64,000 nt of DNA from Ceratopteris richardii (taxonomy: Eukaryota; Streptophyta; Polypodiopsida; Polypodiales; Pteridaceae): NCBI GenBank assembly GCA_020310875.1, contig CM035406.1, forward strand, positions 88,214,164 to 88,278,163. Reading direction: 5' to 3'. Each line of letters begins with the position of its first letter. Positions within the stretch are counted from its first letter, which is position 1. Both the position numbers and the translations under genes were made by a program. This document shows positions 63,781-64,000 of the stretch, in pieces. The notes under the pieces are model-generated. The model saw nothing but the letters and a program-made list of their open reading frames with translations, did not search any database and was not told the origin of the DNA.

Positions 63781-64000
63781 GCAGGGTAGATGGGCCCTAC
63801 GAAATCTAGCCCCCACTTCTCAAATGGTTTCCAAGAAGTGGAAATAATCAAGGGGTTGTGTCTCTGCTTTGTTGGCTTGCGTCCACACCTCTGACAAACA
63901 TCACATGCTTTTTCCCATTCCTCTGCATCTTTGAATAATGTAGGCCACCATAAGCGAGCATCAACGATTCTCTAGATCATAATGTGTCCTGGAAGGTGCC
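63781..64000 (-). pseudogene. Gypsy G integrase N-terminal part (continuation)
   Basis: Minus strand reads RIVDARLWWPTLFKDAEEW, KACDVCQRCGRKP (H2C2 cysteines) and KWGLDFVGPIYPA, then the GCAGG site; the other half continues at 24388 on the minus strand with LVPKREKYLLIVTDYATKW. It runs off the right edge, so the rest of G's pol lies beyond 64000. Confidence 0.87.

Overview
The window is about 64 kb of nuclear plant DNA made almost entirely of nested retrotransposons. No host gene, rRNA, tRNA gene or CRISPR array is supported. Land-plant origin is shown by Ty1/copia elements primed by initiator tRNA-Met (PBS TGGTATCAGAGC), Athila/Tat-like Ty3/gypsy elements with a PBS of the TGGCGCCGTTGCCGGGGA type, a tRNA-derived SINE and a plant-type LINE. 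The nesting suggests a large, repeat-rich genome (fern, lycophyte, gymnosperm or large angiosperm). I cannot name the species.

Left nest (1-17.4 kb). A degenerate plus-strand copia (E, 15394-17400) is broken by minus-strand copia D (5' LTR 14362-15393). D is cut off near 13240 by minus-strand copia B. B is interrupted twice: by copia C (6029-11182, identical 230-bp LTRs, TSD CTATC) and by copia A (1-3311), whose gag-protease-integrase frame is fully open and runs off the left edge.

Middle (17.4-24.4 kb). This holds old DNA, a SINE (18003-18307) with an imperfect 17-bp TSD, a LINE ORF2 remnant on the minus strand, CT/TG and TA microsatellites, copia F truncated at both ends, and part of an old minus-strand gypsy (G).

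Right nest (24.4-63.8 kb). Gypsy H (LTRs 24389-24997 and 63169-63780, TSD GCAGG) sits inside the integrase of G, which resumes at 63781. H received gypsy I (25927-43304, 17.4 kb, TSD ACAGC, LTRs about 1% diverged) in its leader. Its pol region was lost and is now occupied by a copia tandem LTR-int-LTR-int-LTR (46760-57954).

The most interesting content is the coding plan shared by I and H. It consists of: a leader with likely splice donor and acceptor sites around a CpG-rich tandem array; a gag with a long N-terminal extension and unusual zinc knuckles; a pol whose C-terminus carries a second retropepsin and a series of short IWVPK motifs; and a third ORF of about 1,500 codons behind a conserved splice-acceptor-like block. 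In pol of I (the equivalent part of H is deleted) the integrase zinc domain is also duplicated. I and H differ clearly in sequence but keep the shared protein features, so the extra ORFs look like real, selected genes of a giant Athila-like lineage. Both copies are now damaged, mostly by C-to-T type nonsense mutations.
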